Origin: Chryseobacterium sp. Marseille-Q5410
Lineage (GTDB): Bacteria > Bacteroidota > Bacteroidia > Flavobacteriales > Weeksellaceae
DNA length: 64,000 nt
Reading direction: 5' to 3'
Assembly (NCBI GenBank): GCA_946892665.1
Contig: CAMPOT010000003.1
Coordinates: forward strand, 62,001-126,000
In this document: one piece after another, positions 17,820 to 27,018 of the stretch
Position numbering within the stretch: position 1 is the first letter of the stretch
How the letters are laid out: each line of letters starts with the position of its first letter
Notes under the pieces: generated by a model
What the model was told of the DNA's origin: nothing
The model's database searches: none
Seen by the model: only the letters and a program-made list of their open reading frames with translations
Position numbers and translations under genes: made by a program

Positions 17820-18149
17820 ATGTCACTAAGAAACAAAGTTACCTTGATTGGTAGAACAGGAAAAGATGTAGAATTTGTAAAATTCGAAAACGGAAGAATT
17901 GGAAAAGTAAGTCTCGCAACCAGCGATTTTTACAACAATGCACTCGGCGAAAAAGTGGAAGAAACCCAATGGCACAATTTGGTATTCAACGGGAAATTGG
18001 TTGATATCGTAGAAAAATATCTCGAAAAAGGGAAAGAAATCGCCGTAGAAGGCAAAATAGTGTACCGCAGCTGGGACGATAAAGAAGGAATCAAACATTA
18101 CATCACCGAAATTAGAGTAGATGAAATGATGTTTCTGGGCGGTAAATAA
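17820..18149 (+). CDS. ssb: Single-stranded DNA-binding protein, short form
   Basis: OB-fold SSB of 109 residues that coats single-stranded DNA during replication, repair or recombination. The sequence begins SLRNKVTLIGRTGKDVE and has the conserved TQWHNLVF and RSWDDKEG segments. It stops right after the OB fold (MFLGGK) and lacks the Gly/Pro-rich linker and acidic C-terminal tip (DDDIPF-like) that recruits partner proteins, so it is probably a secondary SSB rather than the replicative one. The reading frame is intact up to a strong terminator at 18155, so the short length looks genuine. Confidence 0.92.
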   Translation: MSLRNKVTLIGRTGKDVEFVKFENGRIGKVSLATSDFYNNALGEKVEETQWHNLVFNGKLVDIVEKYLEKGKEIAVEGKIVYRSWDDKEGIKHYITEIRVDEMMFLGGK

Positions 18150-18154
18150 TCGAA

Positions 18155-18197
18155 GCTGCCAAAGTCTTTTGGAAGATTGATTTTGGCAGCAATTTTT
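18155..18197 (+). terminator. Rho-independent terminator of ssb
   Basis: Stem GCTGCCAAA (18155-18163) / TTTGGCAGC (18182-18190), nine pairs, with an 18-base loop and followed by AATTTTTT. It ends the ssb transcript and argues against the TTG at 18177 as start of the next gene. Confidence 0.75.
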
Positions 18198-18218
18198 TCA
18201 ATTTCAAAAACACAAATC

Positions 18219-18668
18219 ATGAAAGTAAAAGTTTTAAAAGTAAGATTGTCCGATGAGTTTATCGGTAGAGATCAAGCTGCATTAGATCGCTTTTTGCGCG
18301 AAAATAAAGTACTAAAATTCGAATCGGCTTTTGTACAAGATGATGAAGCTTATTGGTCGGTAATTTTATATTACGAAGATCCAAAAATTATACTAAATGA
18401 CACCAAATCAGAAAAATATACTTTGGAAGAAGATGCGGAACTTAATTCAGATGAAATAAAAATCCTCGATTCTTTAAAACTCTGGCGCACCGAAAAAGCA
18501 AAAAATCAAAAACTTCCCGTATATTTTATTGCGACCAATCAAGAATTGCGTTCTATCGCCAAATATAAACCTGGAAAAAAAGAGCAACTTCTCGAAATTA
18601 AAGGGTTTGGGAAGCATAAAATAGAAAATTACGGCGAAGAAATTATTGAGATTTTAGAATCGGTTTAG
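18219..18668 (+). CDS. HRDC domain-containing protein
   Basis: 149-residue protein. Residues about 75-147 form an HRDC (helicase and RNase D C-terminal) nucleic-acid-binding domain: LKLWRTEKAKNQKLPVYFIA, NQELRSIA, LLEIKGFGKHKIENYG. The N-terminal 70 residues (KVKVLKVRLSDEF start) are an uncharacterised alpha/beta segment. There is no helicase domain, so it may act as an accessory nucleic-acid binder. The frame extends back to a TTG at 18177, but that codon lies inside the ssb terminator; the ATG at 18219 is the sensible start. Next to ssb, which fits a DNA-related role, though that is only positional. Confidence 0.85.
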   Translation: MKVKVLKVRLSDEFIGRDQAALDRFLRENKVLKFESAFVQDDEAYWSVILYYEDPKIILNDTKSEKYTLEEDAELNSDEIKILDSLKLWRTEKAKNQKLPVYFIATNQELRSIAKYKPGKKEQLLEIKGFGKHKIENYGEEIIEILESV

Positions 18669-18731
18669 GGTCATAATCCTGTTTTATTTTTCTTTCGCTC
18701 CACAAAAACACAAATTCCTATATATTTTATT

Positions 18732-18761
18732 GAAGCCGTTGATGGTATTCTTCGGCTTTTT
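18732..18761 (+). terminator. Possible terminator after the HRDC gene
   Basis: GAAGCCG ... CGGCTTTTT, about six to seven pairs with a long loop and a short T run. Weak but placed where a terminator is expected. Confidence 0.4.
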
Positions 18762-18787
18762 GTGATGAAAAATCCTTTCCAATTCCT

Positions 18788-18795
18788 TATTTTTG
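18788..18795 (+). promoter_or_regulatory. Putative -7 promoter element of hisS
   Basis: TATTTTTG, exact TAnnTTTG match followed by C, 54 bases before the preferred ATG. It overlaps the beginning of the longer open frame, which supports the downstream start. Confidence 0.5.
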
Positions 18796-18849
18796 CGACC
18801 GAAAAGCAATGCGAAATTGCTTAATTATCATTACGTATTACAAACCAGC

Positions 18850-20199
18850 ATGAAGCCAAGCTTAGCAAAAGGAACGCGCGATTTTACCGCAAAGGAAATT
18901 ATCAACAGAAGGTTGATCATCAATACTTTACAAAAGAACTTTGAACTCTTTGGATTCCAGCCATTAGAGACTCCAAGTTTTGAAAATCTTTCAACGTTAA
19001 CCGGAAAATATGGCGAAGAAGGCGATCGATTGATTTTTAAAATTTTGAATTCCGGCGATTATGCAGCGAAAACCAAAGACGAAGACTGGAATGCGAAAAA
19101 TTCCCAGAAACTGATTTCCCAGATTTCTGAAAAAGCTTTGCGATACGATCTCACGGTGCCTTTCGCAAGGTTTGTAGCTATGAATCATGGGCAAATGGTT
19201 TTCCCGTTTAAGCGCTACCAAATTCAGCCGGTTTGGCGAGCAGATCGTCCTCAGAAAGGACGTTTCAGAGAGTTTTATCAGTGTGATGCGGATGTGGTAG
19301 GAAGCGAAAGTTTGTGGCAGGAAGTAGAGTTGGTGCAGTTGTATTTGAAATCTTTCTCGGAACTGCAGATTCCTGTGACTTTGCATATCAACAACCGAAA
19401 AATTTTATCTGGTTTGGCAGAATTTGCAGGTATTTCGAACCAGTTGATTGATTTTACGGTGGCGTTGGATAAATTAGACAAAATCGGAAAAGAAGGAGTG
19501 GTAAAAGAACTTTTAGAGAAAAATATTTCCCAAAAATCCATCGATCAACTGGATTTTCTCTTTAACCAAAGTGATGATGCTTTGGAAAATGTTCTTCAAT
19601 TAAAAGAAAAGTTTGCAGACAACGAGATTGGTATTCAAGGTGTTGAAGAATTGGAATTTGTGCTTACTAAATGTATGGATTTGGGGATTTCTCCAGAGAA
19701 CTTAAAATTCGATATCACTCTGGCTCGCGGACTGGATTATTACACCGGAGCAATTTTTGAGGTGAAAGCTAATTATGTTGCAATGGGTTCCATCGGTGGT
19801 GGCGGAAGATACAACAACCTTACCGAGGTTTTTGGGGTGCAAAATATTCCGGGCATCGGGATTTCTTTCGGTCTCGACAGAATTTATCTGGTAATGGAAG
19901 AACTTGGACTTTTCCCTGATAATAGCGAAAGTGCAGTGAAATATTTATTTGCCAATTACGGTGAAACTGAAGCGGTAGAAGCATTAAAAATCATACAAAA
20001 AATCAGAGAGAGAGGTATTTCTGCGGAATTGTATCCTGAGGCTGCGAAACTTAAAAAGCAATTCACTTACGCTGAAAAGAAAGGTATTCCGAATCTTGTT
20101 TTCTTCGGCGAGCAGGAGATTTCTGATGAAAAAATCACCGTAAAAAACCTGGAAAGCGGCGAACAGGAAACTATCGCACTTTCAAATTTTCTGAAGTAA
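18850..20199 (+). CDS. hisS: Histidine--tRNA ligase
   Basis: Class II aminoacyl-tRNA synthetase charging tRNA-His, 449 residues. It begins [12 protein letters not shown], the usual opening; motif 2 is [17 protein letters not shown], the histidine-specific motif is [15 protein letters not shown], motif 3 is [15 protein letters not shown], and the C-terminal anticodon-binding domain covers about 350-445. The frame extends back to 18793 but the first 19 codons lie over the promoter region, so the ATG at 18850 is chosen. The C-terminal half is long compared with E. coli HisRS, as in other Bacteroidota. Confidence 0.96.
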   Translation: MKPSLAKGTRDFTAKEIINRRLIINTLQKNFELFGFQPLETPSFENLSTLTGKYGEEGDRLIFKILNSGDYAAKTKDEDWNAKNSQKLISQISEKALRYDLTVPFARFVAMNHGQMVFPFKRYQIQPVWRADRPQKGRFREFYQCDADVVGSESLWQEVELVQLYLKSFSELQIPVTLHINNRKILSGLAEFAGISNQLIDFTVALDKLDKIGKEGVVKELLEKNISQKSIDQLDFLFNQSDDALENVLQLKEKFADNEIGIQGVEELEFVLTKCMDLGISPENLKFDITLARGLDYYTGAIFEVKANYVAMGSIGGGGRYNNLTEVFGVQNIPGIGISFGLDRIYLVMEELGLFPDNSESAVKYLFANYGETEAVEALKIIQKIRERGISAELYPEAAKLKKQFTYAEKKGIPNLVFFGEQEISDEKITVKNLESGEQETIALSNFLK

Positions 20200-20335
20200 G
20201 AATAAGTGCTTCATCGTCCGGCAATCTTGTAATTCTGAATTACGCATTTTATTGGATGAATAAGTTTTAAGGAAAATCAATAGATAATTCTGCGGAAAAG
20301 CCTATATTTATGTATTAATTCCTAAATAATTCACC

Positions 20336-20500
20336 ATGGCTTATATGATTCTTCCTGCCTTGCTGACTGTGGCTTATATCGCCTATCTTTTATACCTGTT
20401 TTTCGGGAAAAGAGATGTTATGAAGTTCCGTGCAGTGCTTTATCCAGGATTGGTTTTTATCTCGATGTGGGCCTTGTTGTATTATTTTGTATTCAGATAA
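20336..20500 (+). CDS. Small two-helix membrane protein, uncharacterised
   Basis: 54-residue ORF with ATG at 20336. It shows two hydrophobic helices (about residues 3-23, LPALLTVAYIAYLLYLFF, and 36-53, YPGLVFISMWALLYYFVF) joined by a basic loop (GKRDVMKFR), a plausible small inner-membrane protein. No family recognised. It ends immediately before a same-frame fragment that resembles the end of a DMT transporter. The hydrophobic pattern and the absence of competing genes support coding, but no homologue was checked. Confidence 0.5.
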   Translation: MAYMILPALLTVAYIAYLLYLFFGKRDVMKFRAVLYPGLVFISMWALLYYFVFR

Positions 20501-20614
20501 TTATTGGTAACCATTATCTTAGCGGTGGTTTTTCTTGGTGAAACTTTAATATGGAAAATCGCAGCCGGTGCAGGTTTTATTATAATCAGAACTTTATTTT
20601 TAATATGGAAATAA
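20501..20614 (+). pseudogene. Remnant of an EamA/DMT-type transporter (C-terminal end only)
   Basis: An open stretch of 37 codons with no ATG, translating to a segment with LAVVFLGETLIWKIAAGAG and a following hydrophobic helix ending I-W-K. This matches the conserved last two helices of EamA-domain transporters (LAVLFLGE..TW..GA..I..G), where the canonical Gly before Thr is Arg here. The rest of the transporter is missing. It directly follows the stop of the 54-residue ORF in the same frame. Read as the decayed 3' end of a lost transporter gene. Confidence 0.5.
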
Positions 20615-20638
20615 TTATTAAATTTTCTAAACTTTACA

Positions 20639-21439
20639 ATGAATTATCTTGAAATTAACCGAAATTCGTGGAACGCCAAAGTAGAACCACATCTGAAATC
20701 CGATTTTTATTTTGTTGATGAATTTCTCGGAGGGAGAACATCTTTGAATTCCATTGAACTGGAGATTTTGGGAGATGTTTCGGGGAAAGAAATACTTCAT
20801 CTGCAATGTCATTTCGGGCAAGATTCTATCTCGCCTGCAAGAATGGGGGCGAAGGTTACAGGCATCGATTTATCGGACAAAGCTATCGAAGCGGCGAAAG
20901 ATTTAGCACAAAAATGTGGGACTGATACGTATTTCTTGGTTTCTGATGTTTATGAATTGCCTAAAATTTTAGACAGAAAATTCGACATCGTTTATACAAG
21001 TTATGGCACGATTGGCTGGCTTCCCGATTTGGAGAAATGGGGACAAGTTATTTCGAAGTTTCTAAAACCCGGCGGGAAATTTGTTTTTGTGGAATTTCAT
21101 CCGGTAGTGTGGATTTTCGATGACGATTTTACCCATGTTAAGTATAATTATTTCAACGAAAAACCAATTGTTGAAACCTATGAAGGAACTTACGCAGATC
21201 AAAAAGCCGATTTGGTACAGCAATACGTGATGTGGAATCACCCAACTTCCGAGGTATTGTCGGGATTATTAAAAGCCAATCTGTCATTACGGTCTTTTCA
21301 GGAATATGATTGGTCGCCGTATGCATGCTTCCGGCATAACGAAGAATTTGAAAAAGGAAAGTACAGAATTCCACAATTCGGCAACAAAGTTCCTCATGTT
21401 TTCTCTTTGGTAGCCGAAAAAGGTAATAGTAATTTTTAG
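20639..21439 (+). CDS. Class I SAM-dependent methyltransferase
   Basis: 266-residue methyltransferase of the UbiE/Methyltransf_25 type. Motif I is ILHLQCHFGQDSIS (about 53-66), acidic loop VTGIDLSDKAIEAAK, motif II-like YDVYELPK and FDIVYTSYGTIGWLPD, and post-motif LKPGGKFVFVEFHP. Cytoplasmic, no signal peptide. The substrate is unknown; many close relatives are annotated only as methyltransferases. Starts 24 bases after the DMT remnant and ends about 50 bases before the tRNA-Ala gene. Confidence 0.92.
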   Translation: MNYLEINRNSWNAKVEPHLKSDFYFVDEFLGGRTSLNSIELEILGDVSGKEILHLQCHFGQDSISPARMGAKVTGIDLSDKAIEAAKDLAQKCGTDTYFLVSDVYELPKILDRKFDIVYTSYGTIGWLPDLEKWGQVISKFLKPGGKFVFVEFHPVVWIFDDDFTHVKYNYFNEKPIVETYEGTYADQKADLVQQYVMWNHPTSEVLSGLLKANLSLRSFQEYDWSPYACFRHNEEFEKGKYRIPQFGNKVPHVFSLVAEKGNSNF

Positions 21440-21471
21440 AAATAAGAGTTTCGCCGTGATGAAATTTTTTG

Positions 21472-21479
21472 TATCATTG
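21472..21479 (+). promoter_or_regulatory. Putative -7 promoter element of tRNA-Ala
   Basis: TATCATTG, 7 of 8 to TAnnTTTG, followed by CAAAA. It lies 11 bases before the mature 5' end of the tRNA, a reasonable distance. Confidence 0.45.
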
Positions 21480-21490
21480 CAAAACTTTCA

Positions 21491-21564
21491 GGGGAATTAG
21501 CTCATCTGGCTAGAGCGTTAGACTGGCAGTCTAAAGGTGACGGGTTCGATCCCCGTATTCTCCA
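21491..21564 (+). tRNA. tRNA-Ala (anticodon GGC)
   Basis: 74-base cloverleaf: acceptor GGGGAAT pairs with ATTCTCC, D arm GCTC/GAGC, anticodon stem TTAGA/TCTAA with loop CTGGCAG (anticodon GGC), five-base variable loop, T arm ACGGG/CCCGT with loop TTCGATC. The acceptor stem contains the G3-U70 wobble pair, the alanine identity element. Discriminator base A; the CCA end is not encoded (CTG follows), so it must be added by the CCA-adding enzyme. Confidence 0.96.
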
Positions 21565-21567
21565 CTG

Positions 21568-21602
21568 CAAAAGGGTTACAGCGTATTGTAATCCTTTTTC
21601 TT
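21568..21602 (+). terminator. Rho-independent terminator of tRNA-Ala
   Basis: Stem AAAGGgTTACA / TGTAAtCCTTT around the loop GCGTAT, followed by TTTTTC, directly after the tRNA. Confidence 0.85.
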
Positions 21603-21638
21603 TTATTCAATAAAATTATTATTTGTTTTTTAGTTTAA

Positions 21639-21770
21639 ATGAGTCAATCTAAAATTTTCGTCCTGAAAACGGTTGTTTTGCATAGTAATGAGTCGGTTAT
21701 CTGGCAGATCCCTGATTATTTAGGGTTAAAACCGAAAGAAAGGGGAGAATTCTTCCAAAAAACGGATTAA
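21639..21770 (+). CDS. Possible small protein, uncharacterised
   Basis: 43-codon ORF starting ATG at 21639 (MSQSKIFVLKTVVLHSNESV...) between the tRNA terminator and the bidirectional terminator at 21807. It is soluble and mildly basic, with no recognised motif. Support is only its position and a composition like real coding sequence (few rare codons, hydrophobic/charged mix); it may be spurious. Confidence 0.3.
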   Translation: MSQSKIFVLKTVVLHSNESVIWQIPDYLGLKPKERGEFFQKTD

Positions 21771-21806
21771 GTATCTTCAGAACATAAATCCATCGTTTTG
21801 GGGTGC

Positions 21807-21840
21807 AAAAAAAAAGCTGCAAATACATGCAGCCTTTTTT
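21807..21840. terminator. Bidirectional rho-independent terminator
   Basis: Stem GCTGCA (21816-21821) / TGCAGC (21828-21833) with A run on the left and T run on the right, so it can work on both strands. On the minus strand it terminates the yceI-like gene, which ends at 21860. Confidence 0.8.
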
Positions 21841-21859
21841 GATCTATTTCGTTATCAGC

Positions 21860-22534
21860 TTATTTTGTAGCAACAACATGAAGCTCTAAATCTACTTCCT
21901 GAGAGATCATCCAATCTTTTGGATCTCCTTCTGCTCCGTAAGCCAATCCCCAATCTTGTCTATTGATGGTGAATTTTGAAGTAAGTTCTGCTTTTCCGTT
22001 CGCTACAGCTACTTTTGCCGGGAAGGTTACGTTTACTTTTTTGTCTTTGATGGTAAGGTTACCACTTACAGTTTTGTTAGCTCCTTCAGTTTTGCTTTCA
22101 GTACCAGCTGCTAAATATTCAACCTTAGTGATTTCGAATTTCACAGTTGGGTATTTTGCTACGTCAAAGAAGTCAGCACTTTTCAAATGTCCATCTAAGT
22201 CTGCAGAAGTTTTTCCTTCGCTTTGTGCAGGATCTACTGCTGCCGGGTCAGTTACCAAGGTGTTAACGTCAGAGCTTAAACTTCCTGAAGTTAAGTTGTC
22301 ACCATCTAAAGAAAGAGTTCCTGAAGTTTTCATAGTTCCGAATCTTGGGTTAAGACCTCCTTTGTGGTATCCTGTCCATTTTACAGAGCTGCTGTCTGCG
22401 TTTACGGTATATGTGTCACCTTGATGTTCAGCTACAGCTTGTTCAGTAGCAGTTGATGCATTGTCGGTTTTAGACTCTTTACAAGATACTGCAAACAAAA
22501 ACGCAGATAATGCGAGGATTGATAGTTTTTTCAT
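21860..22534 (-). CDS. YceI family lipoprotein
   Basis: 224-residue outer-envelope lipoprotein with signal peptide and lipobox ending at Cys18 (LFAVSCKES), followed by a short Thr/Ala-rich linker and a YceI-like lipocalin-type barrel (about 45-222): DSSSVKWTGYHKGGLNPRFG, LDGHLKSADFFDVAKYPTVKFEI, RQDWGLAYGAEGDPKDWM. YceI proteins bind polyisoprenoid or other lipids, and some respond to stress or base; the ligand here is unknown. Single gene with its own promoter and terminator. Confidence 0.93.
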   Translation of the reverse strand: MKKLSILALSAFLFAVSCKESKTDNASTATEQAVAEHQGDTYTVNADSSSVKWTGYHKGGLNPRFGTMKTSGTLSLDGDNLTSGSLSSDVNTLVTDPAAVDPAQSEGKTSADLDGHLKSADFFDVAKYPTVKFEITKVEYLAAGTESKTEGANKTVSGNLTIKDKKVNVTFPAKVAVANGKAELTSKFTINRQDWGLAYGAEGDPKDWMISQEVDLELHVVATK

Positions 22535-22565
22535 TGTTACTTGAATATTGATTAAAATTGCGTTG

Positions 22566-22573
22566 CAAATGTA
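22566..22573 (-). promoter_or_regulatory. Putative -7 promoter element of the yceI-like gene
   Basis: Minus-strand TACATTTG, exact TAnnTTTG match followed by CAA, 31 bases from the ATG at 22534. Confidence 0.55.
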
Positions 22574-22846
22574 ACTGCTTTAATGAATTAATGAATTGAT
22601 GTATGATAAGAATTATCAATAAACATCATCTTAAAAATAATTATTTTGGTTAATAATCACGCACACAGCCCTTAATGAATCTTTATTTGTTGATGTTTTT
22701 TTAAAAAATTCATCTAAAAAGAAAAACTCCGCACGTCGATGATAACATATCAGATAGTCGAACATTACTTCATCTTACCTTTTAATTTCTTAAATCTTGT
22801 CTCTTTTCATTCAAAATCCTTCATGCGAAATGCCATAAAATTTCCG
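22574..22846. other. Intergenic spacer between divergent yceI-like gene and uvrA
   Basis: AT-rich DNA with no ORF and no RNA fold recognised. I looked for an SOS-type palindrome before uvrA and found none convincing. Confidence 0.5.
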
Positions 22847-22854
22847 TATTTTTG
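22847..22854 (+). promoter_or_regulatory. Putative -7 promoter element of uvrA
   Basis: TATTTTTG, exact TAnnTTTG match followed by CC, 34 bases before the uvrA ATG. Confidence 0.55.
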
Positions 22855-22888
22855 CCAATCCCGAATTGGCTAATTTCGGAGCATTAAA

Positions 22889-25723
22889 ATGAAAGATTCC
22901 AAAGAATATATTGAAATTTACGGAGCACGGGAACATAACCTGAAAAATATCTCCGTGAAAATCCCCCGAAACGCACTCGTTGTCATCACCGGATTATCGG
23001 GAAGCGGGAAATCGTCGCTCGCATTCGATACCATTTTCGCTGAAGGACAGCGTAGATACATCGAAACCTTCTCTGCGTACGCAAGACAATTCCTCGGCGG
23101 CCTCGAAAGACCAGACGTTGATAAAATCGATGGCTTATCGCCGGTTATCGCGATTGAGCAGAAAACGACCAACAAAAATCCAAGATCAACAGTAGGGACC
23201 GTTACCGAACTTTACGATTTTCTGAGACTGTTATTTGCAAGGGTTTCCGACGCATATTCACTTTCTAGTGGAAAAAAACTAGTGAGCTATACCGAAGAGC
23301 AAATCTTGGAAGCGATTCAGAAAAATTATAAAGGCGAAAAAGTAATGCTCATGGCTCCAGTGGTACGTTCCAGAAAGGGACATTACCACGAACTTTTCGT
23401 TCAAATGGCTAAAAAAGGGTACGGACAAGCCAGAATTGATGGCGAACTTCAAGACATTGAAATCGACCTGAAACTCGACCGCTACAAGACCCACGATATC
23501 GACATCGTGATCGACCGTTGGATTATCGGGGAAAATGCAACCGAAAACCGAATGGAAAAATCCTTGCGTACAGCCATGCAAATGGGCGAAGGAACCATCG
23601 GAATACAAATATTGGGTTCGGACGAAATCGAATATTTTTCCAAAAATTTAATGGATGCAGAAAGTGGTTATTCCATGGCGTTGCCAGAACCGAATACCTT
23701 CTCGTTCAATTCACCAAAAGGCAGTTGCCCACATTGCAAAGGTTTGGGAACCATCAAAAAGGTTAACACTGATTATTTTGTAGAAAATGCCAATCTTTCC
23801 ATCAATCAAGGGGCTTTATTGCCTTTGGAGGATATAAAATCTAACAAATGGATTCTAGGGCAGATCAAAAATATTCTCGAAATATTCGGTCTCGGATTGA
23901 TGACCTCATTCAAGGATATTCCACAGGAAGCTTTGGATTATATCTACAACGGTTGCCACAAAGAGTTTAATAAAGATTTAAAATACGCAGGAATCACCAA
24001 AAAAATCAAGGTGAATTTTGATGGTTTGGTGTCACTCATTAATGATATGATTGAGGACAAAGATAGCTATGACGCTGTGCTCCTCGAAAGACATTTTACC
24101 ACCGAAGAAGTTTGCCCGCAATGTAAAGGTACGCGATTGCAACCCTCAAGTCTTAGTTTTAAAATTGATGGAAAAAATATTGCAGAAATCAACGCACTTT
24201 CTCTCCTTGATTTAAAAACTTGGCTAAATGAGGTGGAAGATACTTTTAGCGAAAAAAATAAGGTAATTGCCCACGAAATCTTAAAGGAAATTAAAACAAG
24301 ATTGCAGTTTCTCCTTGATGTTGGATTGGATTATCTGAGCTTAAGCAGAAGTTCTCGAACGCTTTCTGGTGGAGAATCTCAGCGTATTCGTTTGGCTACA
24401 CAAATTGGATCACAACTCGTGAATGTGCTTTATATCCTCGATGAACCTTCTATCGGACTTCATCAAAGGGATAACGAAAGACTCATCAATTCCCTGAAAC
24501 ATCTTCGCGATATTGGAAACTCCGTAATCGTTGTGGAGCATGATAAAGACATGATTCTGGAAGCGGATGAAGTTCTTGACATTGGTCCGCGAGCCGGAAA
24601 GTACGGTGGTGAAGTTCTTTGGCAAGGAAAACCGAAAAATTTGCTCAAAGCCAGTACCATCACTGCCGATTATATCACCGGAAAAAGAAAACTGGAGATC
24701 CCTGAAACAAGAAGATCTGGCAACGGCAATTCCATTGTACTCAAAGGTGCTACTGGAAATAATTTAAAGAATGTAACCCTCGAAATTCCATTAGGAAAAT
24801 TGGTGGTTGTAACTGGGATTTCTGGTAGTGGAAAATCTTCTTTAATCAACGGAACTTTGTACCCGATTCTCAACCGACATTTCTACAGAAGTGTACAGGA
24901 GCCTTTGCCTTACAAAAAAATTGAAGGAATCGAACATATTGATAAAATTGTTGATGTAGACCAAACTCCGATCGGTAGAACGCCGCGTTCGAATCCGGCA
25001 ACATATACCGGAATGTTTACCGACATCAGAAACTTGTTCGCAGAATTGCCAGAATCGAAAATTAGAGGTTACAAAGCCGGTCGTTTTTCATTTAATGTCA
25101 AAGGAGGCAGATGCGAAACTTGCCAAGGCGGCGGTCTGAAAGTAATTGAAATGAATTTTCTGCCAGATGTATATGTACACTGCGAAACATGTAACGGAAA
25201 ACGCTTCAACAGAGAAACCCTCGAGGTTCGTTACAAAGGAAAATCCATCGCAGATGTTTTGGAAATGACTATCGACGAAGCTACGGAATTCTTTCAGCCG
25301 ATTCCAAAGATTTTTGCTAAAGTGAAAACGTTGCAAGATGTTGGTTTGGGTTATATCACGCTTGGTCAGCAGTCTACCACGCTTTCTGGCGGTGAAGCAC
25401 AAAGGATAAAACTGGCAACCGAATTGGCAAAAAGACAAACTGGGAATACCCTTTACATTTTGGATGAACCAACCACCGGATTGCATTTTGAAGATGTGAA
25501 AGTATTAATGGACGCCATCAATAAATTGGTGGACTTGGGAAATTCTTTCATCATCATCGAACATAATTTAGATGTGATAAAAATGGCGGATCACATCATC
25601 GATGTTGGTTTGGAAGGCGGTAACAAAGGTGGCGAAATCATTGCCAAAGGAACGCCCGAAGATATCATAAAATCTAGAAAATCACTGACTGCAAAATACT
25701 TAAAAAAAGAAATGGAAGAATAA
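22889..25723 (+). CDS. uvrA: Excinuclease ABC subunit UvrA
   Basis: DNA damage-recognition ATPase of nucleotide excision repair, 944 residues, normal length. It is a tandem ABC ATPase: Walker [10 protein letters not shown] at 35-43 and GISGSGKSS at 643-651, signature LSGGESQR and LSGGEAQR, Walker [13 protein letters not shown] and [12 protein letters not shown]. Zinc-binding motifs are C280-P-H-C283 with C-P-Q-C further on, and C742-E-T-C745 with C-E-T-C. It works with UvrB and UvrC, which are not in this window. Single gene followed by a terminator. Confidence 0.98.
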   Translation: MKDSKEYIEIYGAREHNLKNISVKIPRNALVVITGLSGSGKSSLAFDTIFAEGQRRYIETFSAYARQFLGGLERPDVDKIDGLSPVIAIEQKTTNKNPRSTVGTVTELYDFLRLLFARVSDAYSLSSGKKLVSYTEEQILEAIQKNYKGEKVMLMAPVVRSRKGHYHELFVQMAKKGYGQARIDGELQDIEIDLKLDRYKTHDIDIVIDRWIIGENATENRMEKSLRTAMQMGEGTIGIQILGSDEIEYFSKNLMDAESGYSMALPEPNTFSFNSPKGSCPHCKGLGTIKKVNTDYFVENANLSINQGALLPLEDIKSNKWILGQIKNILEIFGLGLMTSFKDIPQEALDYIYNGCHKEFNKDLKYAGITKKIKVNFDGLVSLINDMIEDKDSYDAVLLERHFTTEEVCPQCKGTRLQPSSLSFKIDGKNIAEINALSLLDLKTWLNEVEDTFSEKNKVIAHEILKEIKTRLQFLLDVGLDYLSLSRSSRTLSGGESQRIRLATQIGSQLVNVLYILDEPSIGLHQRDNERLINSLKHLRDIGNSVIVVEHDKDMILEADEVLDIGPRAGKYGGEVLWQGKPKNLLKASTITADYITGKRKLEIPETRRSGNGNSIVLKGATGNNLKNVTLEIPLGKLVVVTGISGSGKSSLINGTLYPILNRHFYRSVQEPLPYKKIEGIEHIDKIVDVDQTPIGRTPRSNPATYTGMFTDIRNLFAELPESKIRGYKAGRFSFNVKGGRCETCQGGGLKVIEMNFLPDVYVHCETCNGKRFNRETLEVRYKGKSIADVLEMTIDEATEFFQPIPKIFAKVKTLQDVGLGYITLGQQSTTLSGGEAQRIKLATELAKRQTGNTLYILDEPTTGLHFEDVKVLMDAINKLVDLGNSFIIIEHNLDVIKMADHIIDVGLEGGNKGGEIIAKGTPEDIIKSRKSLTAKYLKKEMEE

Positions 25724-25749
25724 TTTCCCCTGTCTTATTATAAAATAAT

Positions 25750-25784
25750 GGCCTTGTCAGACTTTTCGGCAAGGTCTTTTTTTT
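25750..25784 (+). terminator. Rho-independent terminator of uvrA
   Basis: Stem GGCCTTG / CAAGGTC (one G-T pair), 13-base loop, followed by eight T. Confidence 0.8.
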
Positions 25785-25877
25785 AACTTAGATTTTTTTC
25801 TACTGCCACAAGTGACATAATCCTAAAAAGAGTTCATAATTTTTTCGCTTTTTTTTTAACTTTATTAAAAATTTTGA

Positions 25878-26390
25878 ATGGAGGATTTACTCAATATTGT
25901 TTTACGTTCCCTTGTTGTTTATCTATTTATGGTGGCGGGAATTCGCATTTTCGGAAAAAATCAGCTCTCACAGCTGAATGCCGGTGATGTAGTTTTGCTT
26001 CTTTTAATTTCCAATGCGGTTCAAAATGCGATGGTTGGTTCTAATTCTTCACTGGAAGGTGGTCTTTTAGCAGCTTTGGTACTTTTTCTCACTAATTTTT
26101 TATTGAAAAAACTAATGTTTAAAAATCCCAAAATAAAAAGCATTTTAGAGTCTGATCCGGTCATTTTAATTCGTAGTGGAAAGGTGCTGCACAATAATTT
26201 GCAAAAAGCAGAAATATCAATCGATGAGCTCGAAGAAGCAATACGTGAACATGGAGTGGAAAGGATTGAGGATGTTAAACTCTCCGTTATGGAAGTGGAT
26301 GGAACGATCAGTGTGATTTCTGAGAACATAACCGATCAACAAATTCAGTATTCCCGAATTAAAAGAAAATTAAAGAAAAAATATCATTAA
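25878..26390 (+). CDS. DUF421 (YetF/YcaP-type) membrane protein
   Basis: 170-residue inner-membrane protein with three N-terminal helices (about 8-28, 38-55, 60-80) and a cytoplasmic C-terminal domain with the conserved SDPVILIRSGKVLHNNLQKA-type segment and ELxxxIREHG. Family: DUF421/YetF, reported in Bacillus in germination and phospholipid-related settings; the molecular function is not established. Only two bases separate it from the following acetyltransferase gene, so they form an operon. Confidence 0.9.
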   Translation: MEDLLNIVLRSLVVYLFMVAGIRIFGKNQLSQLNAGDVVLLLLISNAVQNAMVGSNSSLEGGLLAALVLFLTNFLLKKLMFKNPKIKSILESDPVILIRSGKVLHNNLQKAEISIDELEEAIREHGVERIEDVKLSVMEVDGTISVISENITDQQIQYSRIKRKLKKKYH

Positions 26391-26392
26391 AA

Positions 26393-26893
26393 ATGAATTA
26401 CGAGATACGAGAAATGCAACCTGAGGATGGCGTTAAAGTCATCGAAATTTTCGAAGAAGGAATTGCCGGCAGCAATGCAACTTTCGACCAAACAGCACCA
26501 AGTTGGGAAGCTTGGGACCAAAAATATTTCAAAATAGCTCGACTGATTTTGGAGGATGAAAACGGGAATCTGGTAGGCTGGGCAGCGTTGCAACCCATCA
26601 GCAACCGCGATTGCTTCAAAGGAGTAGCCGAGGTAAGTATCTATTTGGCGAATATTGCACAAGGTAAAGGTTTGGGCGCGATGTTGCTTCAGAAATTAAT
26701 CCTTGCCAGCGAAGAACATGGTTTCTGGATGCTTCAAGCAGGTATTTTCCCAGAGAATCAGCCAAGTTTGATTATTCATCAGAAATTTGGTTTCAGAATC
26801 GTTGGAAATCGGGAAAAAATTGGTCAAATGAATGGCGTTTGGCGAGATGTACTTCTGCTTGAGAGAAGAAGCAAAACGATTGGTGTTTCTTAA
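26393..26893 (+). CDS. GNAT family N-acetyltransferase (phosphinothricin acetyltransferase-like)
   Basis: 166-residue acetyl-CoA-dependent acetyltransferase. The layout is like the Pat/YncA group: IREMQPEDGVKVIEIFEEGI at the N-terminus, VAEVSIYLANIAQGKGLGAML (acetyl-CoA binding R/Q-x-x-G-x-G/A equivalent) near 80-100, and F-P-E-N-x-x-S-L-x-x-H-x-x-x-G-F near 120-138. Homologues acetylate the amino group of phosphinothricin or of methionine sulfone-like compounds; the physiological substrate is not known. Second gene of the two-gene unit with the DUF421 protein. Confidence 0.9.
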   Translation: MNYEIREMQPEDGVKVIEIFEEGIAGSNATFDQTAPSWEAWDQKYFKIARLILEDENGNLVGWAALQPISNRDCFKGVAEVSIYLANIAQGKGLGAMLLQKLILASEEHGFWMLQAGIFPENQPSLIIHQKFGFRIVGNREKIGQMNGVWRDVLLLERRSKTIGVS

Positions 26894-27018
26894 AATAATC
26901 CAAATTATTCTATTTCCTTGAGTGTTTTCTTCTTTTCCAAGTTTTTTCTAAAATTAAAATTTTCCCGTTTGGCATCATCATTGAAATAGCTATTGGGAAC
27001 TATAAATATTTAGAAAAA

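Noticed and set aside
21963..22424. 153-codon plus-strand frame opposite the yceI-like gene
   Set aside because: Antisense shadow of a clear YceI domain with no promoter or motif of its own.
22574..22846. Possible SOS (LexA) box upstream of uvrA
   Set aside because: No convincing palindrome; Bacteroidota LexA boxes are not well enough defined for me to claim one.
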